Below, piece by piece: positions 1 through 6,845 of a stretch of DNA of 9,940 bases. The DNA is taken from NCBI GenBank assembly GCA_002371985.1, contig DFHZ01000002.1:1-9940 (forward strand), read 5' to 3'. Under the pieces are notes generated by a model. The model saw only the letters and a program-made list of their open reading frames with translations. It was not told where the DNA came from and did not search any database. The stretch's first letter is position 1; every line of letters begins with the position of its first letter. The position numbers and the translations under genes are program-made. This stretch comes from Ruminococcaceae bacterium UBA3710. Its GTDB lineage: Bacteria > Bacillota > Clostridia > Oscillospirales > Acutalibacteraceae.

Positions 1-858
1 TTCATAGTTTTTAACCGATGACGGTATACAAACTGCATCAACGAAAATATTTGTGCCTTCTTCGGGATAATAGAATTTTAAATCGGGATTTGTGTCAAGC
101 ATTGTCAGGTAATCACCGGCATAATACGGACCGATTCCTGCTTCACCGGTTTCCATTTTGCCGTAAATCTCATCCATAACATAAGATTGAAGAACGCTTT
201 TGCCTTTTTTAAGGAGTTCACAAGCCTCAAACCATTCTGATTTTTTAGTTGAATTAAGGCTGTACCCGAGTATCATTTGGGCGGTCATAAATCCGTCCCT
301 CGGATTACTGAAATTCAGCGACATACCCTTATATTTTTCATCCCAGAGAGATTTCCAACTGTGCTTTGGCTCACCGATAATAGTCGGATTATATATAACA
401 CCCACCATACCGACATTATAAGCAACCGAATACTCATTGTTTACATCGTAAAATAAACCTTTATATTGGTCTTCGATTAAATCAAAATTAGTAATTTTAC
501 TTATGTCGATTTTTTTGAGCATATTTTCTCTTTTGAGACGCTCAATCATATAGTCGGACGGAATTATAATGTCATAAGAAACTCCACCGCTTTTGAGTTG
601 GGAATACATTGTTTCATTGCTTTCGTAGGTTGAGTAGTTCACCTTGATACCGGTAAGTTTTTCGAACTCTTTATTAACATCAGCAGAACCGTCGCTACCG
701 TCCGAAATATACTCTCCCCAGTTATATACATTAAGTTCAGTACCGGCAAATTCCTTCGTAAACTTTGCTCTTGTTTCAAAATCTATATACTCGTATCCGC
801 AGCTGCAACAAGAAATTAAAATCGACAAAAGAAGAAAAAACAAAATAATCTTTTTCAT
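1..858 (-). CDS. potD: PotD, spermidine/putrescine-binding lipoprotein (3' end cut by window edge)
   Basis: This is the solute receptor of a polyamine ABC importer; it binds spermidine or putrescine outside the membrane and delivers it to PotBC. The visible 286 codons start with a lipoprotein signal: KK, a hydrophobic run, then lipobox LISC with the lipidated Cys at residue 17 (followed by CSCG). The mature part opens with the PotD hallmark NVYNWGEYI (residues 43-51), then YDIIIPSDYM (about 95-104) and a LWDEKYKG block typical of family 2 periplasmic-binding proteins. PotD proteins are usually about 350 aa, so some 60-70 C-terminal residues lie beyond position 1. The ATG at 858 overlaps the potC stop (TAATG), and its AGGAGG ribosome binding site lies in the last potC codons, so translation is probably coupled. 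Polyamine specificity is inferred from family and operon; the ligand could be a related cation. Confidence 0.93.
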   Translation of the reverse strand, partial: MKKIILFFLLLSILISCCSCGYEYIDFETRAKFTKEFAGTELNVYNWGEYISDGSDGSADVNKEFEKLTGIKVNYSTYESNETMYSQLKSGGVSYDIIIPSDYMIERLKRENMLKKIDISKITNFDLIEDQYKGLFYDVNNEYSVAYNVGMVGVIYNPTIIGEPKHSWKSLWDEKYKGMSLNFSNPRDGFMTAQMILGYSLNSTKKSEWFEACELLKKGKSVLQSYVMDEIYGKMETGEAGIGPYYAGDYLTMLDTNPDLKFYYPEEGTNIFVDAVCIPSSVKNYE

Positions 859-1658
859 TATTTTTTCCTCCTTTTTTCATTATCACTCTGGATAACTGTA
901 TTATACAAAATAAGTAATGCAAAAACAGAGAAGAATATAATTGTTGAAAGAGCATAAACATCGGGAGTTACTGTCTTTTTAGTCATATTATATATAACGA
1001 TAGGCAGAGTTTGATAATGACCGCAAGTAAAGTAACTGATTACAAAATCGTCAAGCGAGAGCGTAAATGCCATAATTAAACCGGTAAAAATTCCGGTAGA
1101 AATGGACGGAATTACTGCTTTAAAAAATGATTGCAGGGGAGTGCATCCTAAATCAAGAGCAGCCTCTTGCAGGTTTTTGTCTGTTTGTTTAAGTTTAGGT
1201 AATACAGATAAAATTACATAAGGCAAATTAAAAGTAATGTGAGCAATCAAAACGGTAAAGAAACCGAGTGATTCATTAAGCCCTAAAAGTTTACCGATAA
1301 AAATAAACAAAAGCATAAGCGAAATACCGGTAACAATATCTGCATTCATCATAGGGATATTTGTTACGGTTGTTGCTAACTTTTTAGTAATTTTTCCACG
1401 AATTGCGTGAATGCCGACTGCCGCAGCGGTTCCTAATATTGTTGAAATGACTGCTGAAACAACAGCAAGTATAAGAGTGTTTTTTAGGGCACCCAGCATA
1501 TAATCATTTGTTACAATACTTTTATACCAATCAAACGAAAAACCGCTGAAAACCCAAACACTGCTACCTGAGTTAAACGAAAAGAAAATCATTACAGCAA
1601 CAGGAGCATACAAAAAGAAAATAATCAAAGCAACATAAATTTTTGATAATACTTTCAT
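858..1658 (-). CDS. potC: PotC, polyamine ABC transporter permease
   Basis: One of the two inner-membrane channel subunits of the PotABCD importer (266 aa, the usual length). Six hydrophobic helices are visible, at roughly residues 7-27, 60-80, 104-124, 131-153, 187-207 and 235-255. Between helices 4 and 5 sits the cytoplasmic EAA loop (EAALDLGCTP, starting at 165, with the conserved Gly at 171), which docks on the ATPase PotA. The following stretch with LSLDDFVIS is typical of PotC-type permeases. The start ATG overlaps the potB stop as ATGA, and its GAGGAGG ribosome binding site is inside the potB C-terminal codons. Its own C-terminal Arg/Lys codons double as the potD ribosome binding site. 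Assignment to the PotC rather than the PotB branch rests on gene order and this motif. Confidence 0.94.
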   Translation of the reverse strand: MKVLSKIYVALIIFFLYAPVAVMIFFSFNSGSSVWVFSGFSFDWYKSIVTNDYMLGALKNTLILAVVSAVISTILGTAAAVGIHAIRGKITKKLATTVTNIPMMNADIVTGISLMLLFIFIGKLLGLNESLGFFTVLIAHITFNLPYVILSVLPKLKQTDKNLQEAALDLGCTPLQSFFKAVIPSISTGIFTGLIMAFTLSLDDFVISYFTCGHYQTLPIVIYNMTKKTVTPDVYALSTIIFFSVFALLILYNTVIQSDNEKRRKK

Positions 1659-2479
1659 ATTATTATATCCTCCTCATCCGAAGAGAATTTATTCATTATG
1701 GCAAGACAGAGAAGTATCATTACCATAAGAACAAGAGATAAAGCCGAAGCAATATTATAAAAATCGGGACCGGCATTGAATAAATACTCGATTGCATCAC
1801 CGATTAGTAAGTTTTTATTTCCGCCTAATTTTTGTGAAATATAAAATGTGCTGACACTTGGTACAAAGACCATTGTAATGCCTGAAATAACACCTGGAAG
1901 AGAAAGCGGTAATATAACATTTTTAAGTCTTGAAAAACCGTTTGCACCAAGATCAGATGCTGCTTCAAGCAATGAATTATCGATTTTAGACATAACGGAA
2001 TAAATCGGCAAAATCATATAAGGAATAAAATCATAAACCATACCTAAAATTACCGCACCGGGTGTGTTAATAAGTTGGAGAGGTTTAAGTCCGATTGAGG
2101 TTAAAAAAGTATTGATAATTCCTTTATTTGCAAGTATCGTAATCCAAGAATAAGTCCTTATAAGAAAATTCATCCACATAGGAAGCATAACTATAAGTAA
2201 AATCATTCTTTGAGAACTGATTTTCATTTTTGTCATACAATAAGACATCGGATAGGCAATTACCAATGTAATTATTGTAGCGATTATTGCATAAATGATT
2301 GAGATTAGGAAAGCCTTGCGATATTTTGCAATGCCGTAAATGTTTTCTAATGTAAAAACTCCCGCATCGTTTGTCAGGGCAAAATAAAACATTATAAGTA
2401 ACGGTACAACTATAAACAAAGCCGCCCAGACATAGTAGGGAGCAGCAATCAAGCGACTGCCAAAACCTTTCTTATTCAT
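1655..2479 (-). CDS. potB: PotB, polyamine ABC transporter permease
   Basis: First permease of the PotABCD importer (274 aa), which pairs with PotC to form the transmembrane pathway. It has a short basic N-terminus (MNKKGFGSR) and six predicted helices: about 14-35, 57-77, 92-110, 140-162, 190-213 and 243-262. An EAA loop begins at residue 172 (EAASDLGANG), followed by the Pro-rich LPLSLPG segment common to this permease family. It starts one nucleotide after the potA stop, with a GGAGG ribosome binding site in the last potA codons. Its end overlaps potC by 4 nt (ATGA). The neighbours make the polyamine role more likely than the thiamine, iron or phosphonate importers that share this fold. 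No unusual residue was noticed. Confidence 0.94.
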   Translation of the reverse strand: MNKKGFGSRLIAAPYYVWAALFIVVPLLIMFYFALTNDAGVFTLENIYGIAKYRKAFLISIIYAIIATIITLVIAYPMSYCMTKMKISSQRMILLIVMLPMWMNFLIRTYSWITILANKGIINTFLTSIGLKPLQLINTPGAVILGMVYDFIPYMILPIYSVMSKIDNSLLEAASDLGANGFSRLKNVILPLSLPGVISGITMVFVPSVSTFYISQKLGGNKNLLIGDAIEYLFNAGPDFYNIASALSLVLMVMILLCLAIMNKFSSDEEDIII

Positions 2480-2480
2480 A

Positions 2481-3593
2481 TTATTCCTCCACCGTTACAT
2501 CAGAAATATGGTCCATTTCTTCGCTGAAGGAACTATAATCGCCGTAAAGACCTGAATATTCGGATTTTTTCATAATATGAATAGCATCGGGCTCGATAAA
2601 CAGTCCGACATTATCACCGACTTTATGCTCGTCTGTAGTTTGAATCATCCACTTAAATCCGCCGATATCAACGATTATTTCATAGTGAACTCCAAGGAAA
2701 TCAACCAAAGTAACTACACCTTTAAGCATACCTTTTTCCGGATCTACAATATCAACATCTTCAGGTCTTACAACAACATCAACATTTTCGTTTTTCTCAA
2801 AACCTTTGTCTAAACATTTGAAAGTATTTCCCGAAAAATCAACCAAATAATCGTCTTTCATTATTCCGTCTAATATATTTGATTCGCCTATAAAATCAGC
2901 AACAAAGGCATTTTTAGGCTCATTATATATATCCTGAGGTGTTCCGACTTGCTGTATTTTACCTTTATCCATTACAACAACACGGTCAGACATAGTAAGT
3001 GCTTCTTCCTGGTCGTGAGTTACAAATACAAAAGTAATACCCAGTTGCTTTTGCATCCGCCTGAGTTCCTTTTGCATATCTTTTCTGAGTTTGAGGTCAA
3101 GAGCAGCAAGTGGCTCATCAAGAAGTAATACTTTTGGTCTGTTTGCAATAGCACGAGCAATAGCAATTCTTTGCTGTTGTCCGCCTGAAAGAGTAGAAAT
3201 TTTGCGATTTTCAAATCCTTCGAGATTAACAAGTTTAAGCAGTTCGGTAACCTGCTTTGTTATTTCCTTTTCAGGCAACTTTTTAACCCTTAAACCAAAC
3301 GCAACATTTTCAAAAACATTCAGGTGAGGGAATAGGGCATAACGCTGAAAAATGGTGTTAACCTGCCTTTTATAAGCCGGAACACCATTTAAATCTTTTC
3401 CCTCAAAGCGTATTTCGCCACTGTCAGGGTCAAGGAAACCGGCAATAAGTCTTAAAGTGGTTGTTTTTCCGCAACCGGAAGGTCCTAAAAGAGTAATAAA
3501 CTCTTTATCTTCAATCTTGAGATTAAGACCGTCAAGTACCCTTTCTCCGTCAAATGAAACGAAAACATCTTTTAGTTCTACAATATTATTCAT
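2481..3593 (-). CDS. potA: PotA, polyamine ABC transporter ATP-binding protein
   Basis: ATPase that powers the polyamine importer from the cytoplasmic face of PotBC. Counting from the chosen start, the 370-aa protein shows Walker [10 protein letters not shown] (37-45), Q-loop Gln 83 in [10 protein letters not shown], signature LSGGQQQR (135-142), Walker B VLLLDEP (155-161) and the switch His 193 in [10 protein letters not shown]-terminal TOBE-like domain (about 230-345, with VVVRPEDV) is the regulatory part found in PotA/MalK-type ATPases. All catalytic residues are present. A start three codons further upstream (3602) is possible, but it would abut the GGGGG directly. The ATG at 3593 has the AAAGGGGG ribosome binding site 9 nt upstream and is preferred. 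It is the first gene of potABCD, behind a promoter and a structured leader of about 210 nt. Confidence 0.95.
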   Translation of the reverse strand: MNNIVELKDVFVSFDGERVLDGLNLKIEDKEFITLLGPSGCGKTTTLRLIAGFLDPDSGEIRFEGKDLNGVPAYKRQVNTIFQRYALFPHLNVFENVAFGLRVKKLPEKEITKQVTELLKLVNLEGFENRKISTLSGGQQQRIAIARAIANRPKVLLLDEPLAALDLKLRKDMQKELRRMQKQLGITFVFVTHDQEEALTMSDRVVVMDKGKIQQVGTPQDIYNEPKNAFVADFIGESNILDGIMKDDYLVDFSGNTFKCLDKGFEKNENVDVVVRPEDVDIVDPEKGMLKGVVTLVDFLGVHYEIIVDIGGFKWMIQTTDEHKVGDNVGLFIEPDAIHIMKKSEYSGLYGDYSSFSEEMDHISDVTVEE

Positions 3594-3805
3594 TATCTGC
3601 ATCCCCCTTTGTCAAACACTAAAGTGCCGACAGTAGTAAATAATAGGCAAAAGCCTCCCGTTTACCCTGCGCGATACCCCCAAAACGCCCTGATATATGC
3701 CCTGACAAAGGGTTTTTCGCAGTCAACACGACTGCGGCATATATTAGCTATTTCGGTTTATTAAATTGCACAGATGCGTGATGTATTAAACATAAGTTAT
3801 AATAC
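3594..3805 (-). promoter_or_regulatory. Structured 5' leader of potABCD, candidate cis-regulatory RNA
   Basis: The predicted transcript has about 210 nt before potA, with four inverted repeats readable by eye. A: 3784-3791 with 3756-3763, 7 of 8 pairs. B: 3730-3736 with 3718-3724, 7 bp closing a 5-nt loop. C: 3736-3744 with 3693-3701 (AUAUAUGCC/GGCAUAUAU), 9 bp enclosing B. D: 3703-3712 with 3605-3614 (CCCUUUGUCA/UGACAAAGGG), 10 bp, which traps the potA ribosome binding site. C and D cross, so they form a pseudoknot or exclude each other, as expected for a translational switch. A small AGGC-UUUU-GCCU hairpin lies inside D. I see no motif of a riboswitch class I know. Pairings are seen in sequence; regulation, for instance by polyamine level, is inference. 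Confidence 0.5.
3603..3610 (-). promoter_or_regulatory. Ribosome binding site of potA
   Basis: AAAGGGGG on the minus strand ends 9 nt before the ATG at 3593 and touches the alternative ATG at 3602, which decides for the shorter start. Most of it lies inside a 10-nt segment (3605-3614) that is perfectly complementary to an upstream leader segment (3703-3712), so access by ribosomes may depend on leader folding. Confidence 0.75.
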
Positions 3806-3811
3806 TGCTTA

Positions 3812-3840
3812 AATATAATGCTAAACCTTTAAAAAGTCAA
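3812..3840 (-). promoter_or_regulatory. Sigma-A type promoter for potABCD
   Basis: On the minus strand there is a -35 box TTGACT (3840-3835), a spacer of exactly 17 nt, and a -10 box TATATT (3817-3812). These are one mismatch each from TTGACA and TATAAT. The expected transcription start is near 3805. Directly upstream (3841-3870) are two A-tracts on the same strand that could act as an UP element. It is the only strong promoter-like match I noticed in the intergenic region. Confidence 0.75.
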
Positions 3841-3963
3841 GAGTTTTTTTATAAAAATCGACATTTTTTAGTGGAAACATTTATTTAAAATGCAATTTAC
3901 TCTTGTTTTCTTCGTTTTACTCATTTTTACTCATTTTTTGTAAGTTGATTTTTTTATGTATAC
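3841..3963. other. AT-rich stretch upstream of the pot promoter, with tandem repeat
   Basis: No convincing gene lies here. It holds A/T-tracts, including four T-runs on the plus strand centred near 3907, 3916, 3926 and 3936, about one helix turn apart. It also holds a perfect tandem duplication of TTTTACTCAT (3915-3924 and 3925-3934), with a related GAGTAAA copy near 3897 on the minus strand. It may be curved DNA or a regulator site upstream of the potABCD promoter; this is inference. Confidence 0.4.
3915..3934. repeat. Tandem 10-bp direct repeat
   Basis: Two exact head-to-tail copies of TTTTACTCAT, so the same face of the helix is repeated. They lie about 75-95 bp upstream of the potABCD -35 box. 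They may be chance in AT-rich DNA or a protein-binding site. Confidence 0.6.
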
Positions 3964-3991
3964 GGCAGTAAACCATATTAGATTTACTGCC
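3964..3991 (-). terminator. Hairpin after the micro-ORF, possible end of the rlmB-metG-tatD unit
   Basis: Read on the minus strand, GGCAGTAAATC pairs with GGTTTACTGCC around a 6-nt loop: 11 bp including one G-U. The wobble pairs only in minus-strand RNA, so the structure belongs to the upstream operon. It begins 5 nt after the stop codon of the micro-ORF. No U-tract follows; the next bases are GTATACAT and then A's. It is therefore not a textbook intrinsic terminator and may instead be a 3'-end stabilising hairpin. Confidence 0.45.
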
Positions 3992-3996
3992 AAAAG

Positions 3997-4077
3997 TTAT
4001 TCTTCTTCGTTGTCCTTTTTATTTTCGTTCTTTGCTTTTTCATTGTTTTCATTTTTCTTATTCTTATCATTAAACAT
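3997..4077 (-). CDS. Possible micro-ORF, 26-residue Lys/Asn/Glu-rich peptide
   Basis: An uninterrupted small frame downstream of tatD, ATG at 4077 and TAA at 3997-3999. It encodes a very hydrophilic peptide starting MFNDKNKKNE and ending KKDNEEE, with no Cys, no aromatic residue except one Phe, and no hydrophobic segment. GGGGTGAT, a fair match to the ribosome binding site consensus, lies about 5 nt before the ATG. Those bases are in the 3' arm of a 14-bp hairpin (4084-4122), and a second hairpin follows the stop. I do not recognise the peptide. Low-complexity A-rich sequence can give such frames by chance, so the coding status is uncertain. Support comes from the ribosome binding site, the flanking hairpins and the fit between two operons. 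Confidence 0.4.
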   Translation of the reverse strand: MFNDKNKKNENNEKAKNENKKDNEEE

Positions 4078-4083
4078 AAAATC

Positions 4084-4122
4084 ACCCCACTTTACGCTAT
4101 TGTTTTTTGCATAAAGTAGGGT
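4084..4122 (-). promoter_or_regulatory. 14-bp hairpin between tatD and the micro-ORF
   Basis: In minus-strand RNA, ACCCUACUUUAUGC (4122-4109) pairs with GCGUAAAGUGGGGU (4097-4084) around an 11-nt loop: 14 consecutive pairs, two of them G-U. The wobbles exist only on this strand. It starts about 6 nt after the tatD stop. GAUUUUAUG follows, so it could be a weak terminator with a short U-run. Because GGGGU of its 3' arm belongs to the micro-ORF's ribosome binding site, it could also block that start. Confidence 0.6.
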
Positions 4123-4128
4123 AATTAT

Positions 4129-4917
4129 TCATTTTATTCCAAATAAATTTTTGGCATTTTTTGAGGTAAGAGAAAGAATATCTGTATAATCGGTATTTTT
4201 TATATCGGCAATTCTCTTTGCAATAAGCGGAATAAAGCCGGAATGATTAAGTTTTCCTCTGTACGGCTCAGGTGCAAGGTAAGGGCAATCTGTTTCTATT
4301 AAGAGTTTATCGTCCGGTATCGAAGCGATTACATCAGGAAGTTTTTTTGCGTTTTTAAATGTAACAACACCGCCAACACCTATATACATACCGAGTTTTA
4401 TAATCTCATTTGCCATTTCTACGCTTCCTGAAAAGCAGTGTACAACGCCTTTAGGTCTGTATTTTTTTAGTATCTCCAATGTATCTGAATGTGCTTCTCT
4501 ATCATGAACAATCACAGGCAAATCAAGTTTATTTGCAAGAATGATTTGGTTTTCAAATATTTCAATTTGCTTAGATTTGTTATCGGCAGTGTAATAATAG
4601 TCAAGCCCGATTTCTCCGATAGCAACACATTTTTTATGCTTTGATAGTTTTTCAATATAGGATATAGGAGTATTACTGTCAATGTTTTCAGGGTGAATTC
4701 CTACGGCAGCATAAATATAATCGTATTTTTCGGCTATTTTAAGTGAATTTTCCGAAGAATGCCCGTCAACGCTGCAAGTAATTGCGTATTCTACACCGTT
4801 GTCTTTTAAAGCAACAAGCAAATCGTCTCTTATGTCGTCAAATTTCTCATCGTCATAATGAGCGTGAGAATCAAAAATCAGCGGTTTATCAAGTTTAATA
4901 TCTTCGGGATAAAACAT
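4129..4917 (-). CDS. tatD: TatD-family metal-dependent hydrolase (putative 3'-5' DNase)
   Basis: A 262-aa TIM-barrel hydrolase of the TatD/YabD family; characterised members are Mg-dependent exonucleases linked to DNA repair. The metal-ligand set is complete: HxH at His18/His20 (DSHAHYD), Glu102 in GEIGLDYYY, His138 in PVIVHDREAHSD, His160 in GVVHCFSGS and Asp210 in IETDCPYLAPEP. The GIHPE block (around His75) is also typical. Most family members begin almost directly at the barrel motif; this one has about 13 extra N-terminal residues (MFYPEDIKLDKPL). No later ATG fits, and the start is well placed: its ATG overlaps the metG stop as TAATG, with AAAGG upstream. The metG-tatD order is common in Firmicutes, where rnmV and ksgA often follow. 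Here potABCD and a micro-ORF follow instead. Confidence 0.93.
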   Translation of the reverse strand: MFYPEDIKLDKPLIFDSHAHYDDEKFDDIRDDLLVALKDNGVEYAITCSVDGHSSENSLKIAEKYDYIYAAVGIHPENIDSNTPISYIEKLSKHKKCVAIGEIGLDYYYTADNKSKQIEIFENQIILANKLDLPVIVHDREAHSDTLEILKKYRPKGVVHCFSGSVEMANEIIKLGMYIGVGGVVTFKNAKKLPDVIASIPDDKLLIETDCPYLAPEPYRGKLNHSGFIPLIAKRIADIKNTDYTDILSLTSKNAKNLFGIK

Positions 4918-6830
4918 TATCTTACCTTTGAACCTTCGGGAATACCGTCTGCAAATATAACACGAACATCGTCGTTACCGCAATCGGCGGCTAAAATCAT
5001 TCCATTAGACTCGACTCCGCAAAGAACAGCCGGTTTAAGATTTGAAACAACAATGACGGTTTTGCCTATAAGGTCTTCCGGTTTATACCATTTTGCTATG
5101 CCGGAAGCAACTATTCTTGGAGTATTTGTGCCGTCATTCAGCGTTAATTTCAATAGTTTTTTGGCCTTTTTAATCGGCTCGCAATCAACTATTTTTGCAG
5201 TTTTCAACTCTATTTTTGCAAAGTCGTCAATACTGATTTGATTAAGAGTTACAACATTTTGTGCCGGTTCCTTTACAGCGGTTTCTTCTTCGATTTCCTT
5301 TAACATTTTTTCGGTATCTATTCTTGCGAAGAGGGGAGTAGGAGCAGTAACAGTATAAGAATCAAGTACACCGAATGACATAGACGAATTATCAGTACAA
5401 AGTTGTTTTAATATTGATGCAGAACTGCTTGGCATAATAGGAGTAAACATAACCGCAATATTTCTGATACATTCAAGAAGGTTATATAATACTGCATTAA
5501 GTCTTTCCTTATTTGCTTCGTCCTTTGCAAGTAACCAAGGAGCAGTCTCGTCGATATATTTATTACATCTCTTTGCAAGTGTAATGATTTTATCACACGC
5601 CTCGGCATTGTGATAAATATTCATAAGTTCGTTATATTTTTTGATAGAATCATTGCAACACTCAATTAAGTCCTTATCAAGTTCATTAAGTTCTGTCGGC
5701 TTTGTTACAGTTCCGTCAAAGTATTTATTCGTCATTGCAATAGAGCGGTTGACAAGATTTCCGAGAGTATTTGCAAGGTCAGAATTAAATTTAGTTATAA
5801 AACTTTCATAGGTTATAGTACCGTCTTGAGTAAATGGAATTTCGCTGAGTAAGTAATATCTTACCGCATCAGCAGAAAACTTTTTGCTGAGATAATCGGC
5901 ATAAATAACATTTCCTTTTGATTTAGACATCTTGTCTTCACCGACTAAAACCCACGGATGCCCTAAAACCTGCTTAGGCAGTGGGAGACCTAATGCCATA
6001 AGTATAATCGGCCAGTAAATAGTATGGAAACGAACAATATCTTTGCCTATAACATGTAAATCAGCAGGCCAAAGTTTATTAAATTGCTCTGAATTATTCT
6101 GGCAATCAAAACCTACGCCTGTTATATAGTTTGATAGTGCGTCTATCCAAACATAAACAACATGGTCGGGGTCAAAATCAACAGGAATACCCCACTTAAA
6201 AGTTGAACGGGAAACACACAAATCTGCAAGACCCGGTTTTATAAAATTATTTATCATTTCATTTCGTCTTGATGCCGGTTGAATAAAATCAGGGTTCTCT
6301 TCATAAAATTTTTCAAGTCTTTCTTGATATTTGCTTAACTTTAAGAAATATGCTTCTTCCTTTGCATCAATAACTTCTCTGCCACAGTCGGGGCATTTTC
6401 CGTCAACTAATTGCGAAGCAGTAAAAAATGATTCGCAGGGAACACAGTATTTTCCGTTATATGTGCCCTTATAAATATCGCCCTGCTCGTATAGTTTTTT
6501 AAATATTCTTTGGATTGTTTTTTCGTGGTAATCATCTGTTGTTCTTATAAATTTATCATAACTTGTATCGAGACTATCCCAAACTGCTTTAATTTCAGAC
6601 GAAACTTTATCGACATATTCCTTTGGTGTAACACCCGAATTTTTGGCATACTCTTCTATTTTCTGACCATGCTCGTCAGAGCCGGTCATTAAAAAGACAT
6701 CGTAACCCTGCATTTTTTTGTACCTTGCTATCATATCTGCAAGAACAATATCATAGGCGTTGCCTATATGCGGTTTTCTTGAAGTATATGCAATAGCAGT
6801 TGTAATATAAAATTTCTTTTTTTCTGACAT
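4917..6830 (-). CDS. metG: Methionyl-tRNA synthetase with C-terminal tRNA-binding domain
   Basis: Cytoplasmic class Ia enzyme (637 aa) that charges tRNA-Met, including the initiator. The catalytic Rossmann domain carries the HIGH-type motif as HIGN (21-24, in RKPHIGNAY) and KMSKS at 300-304. The connective insertion has one zinc knuckle, Cys129-x2-Cys132 and Cys146-x2-Cys149. An alpha-helical anticodon domain (about 345-500) follows. The last 106 residues (532-637, starting ISIDDFAKIE) form the EMAP-II/Arc1p-like tRNA-binding domain that dimerises bacterial MetG. The HIGN variant is, from memory, common in Clostridia and is not a defect. The GGAGG ribosome binding site lies 6 nt before the ATG, and the upstream membrane-protein gene ends 15 nt away. 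Its stop overlaps tatD. No T-box-like leader is present, as there is no room upstream, so expression depends on the operon. Confidence 0.97.
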   Translation of the reverse strand: MSEKKKFYITTAIAYTSRKPHIGNAYDIVLADMIARYKKMQGYDVFLMTGSDEHGQKIEEYAKNSGVTPKEYVDKVSSEIKAVWDSLDTSYDKFIRTTDDYHEKTIQRIFKKLYEQGDIYKGTYNGKYCVPCESFFTASQLVDGKCPDCGREVIDAKEEAYFLKLSKYQERLEKFYEENPDFIQPASRRNEMINNFIKPGLADLCVSRSTFKWGIPVDFDPDHVVYVWIDALSNYITGVGFDCQNNSEQFNKLWPADLHVIGKDIVRFHTIYWPIILMALGLPLPKQVLGHPWVLVGEDKMSKSKGNVIYADYLSKKFSADAVRYYLLSEIPFTQDGTITYESFITKFNSDLANTLGNLVNRSIAMTNKYFDGTVTKPTELNELDKDLIECCNDSIKKYNELMNIYHNAEACDKIITLAKRCNKYIDETAPWLLAKDEANKERLNAVLYNLLECIRNIAVMFTPIMPSSSASILKQLCTDNSSMSFGVLDSYTVTAPTPLFARIDTEKMLKEIEEETAVKEPAQNVVTLNQISIDDFAKIELKTAKIVDCEPIKKAKKLLKLTLNDGTNTPRIVASGIAKWYKPEDLIGKTVIVVSNLKPAVLCGVESNGMILAADCGNDDVRVIFADGIPEGSKVR

Positions 6831-6845
6831 AAAGGACCTCCGAAA

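Noticed and set aside
644..895. Plus-strand open frames opposite potD and potC, and similar ones elsewhere (4858-5241, 8239-8565, 8716-8997)
   Set aside because: They lie antisense to well-supported genes, show no family motif, and look like shadows of the coding strand's codon pattern.
776..961. A 61-codon minus-strand frame across the potC-potD junction
   Set aside because: It overlaps two genes with clear motifs in another frame and has no recognisable content.
3020..3232. Minus-strand frame inside potA
   Set aside because: It is out of frame with an intact, motif-complete ATPase gene.
3660..3675. CGCAGGGTAAAC in the pot leader resembles the CACAGGGCAAAC block of c-di-GMP-I riboswitches
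   Set aside because: The other conserved blocks of that class (ACGCAAAGCC and the GGUAGG receptor region) are not present, and polyamine uptake genes are not typical targets.
3700..3717. CCC-7 nt-GGG followed by TTTTT on the plus strand, like a terminator
   Set aside because: The stem is only 3 bp and no plus-strand gene precedes it; on the minus strand the run is A's.
3895..3934. Tiny minus-strand frames starting at the ATGAGTAAA repeats
   Set aside because: They are 5 and about 18 codons long, without a ribosome binding site; better explained as repeat or AT-rich sequence.
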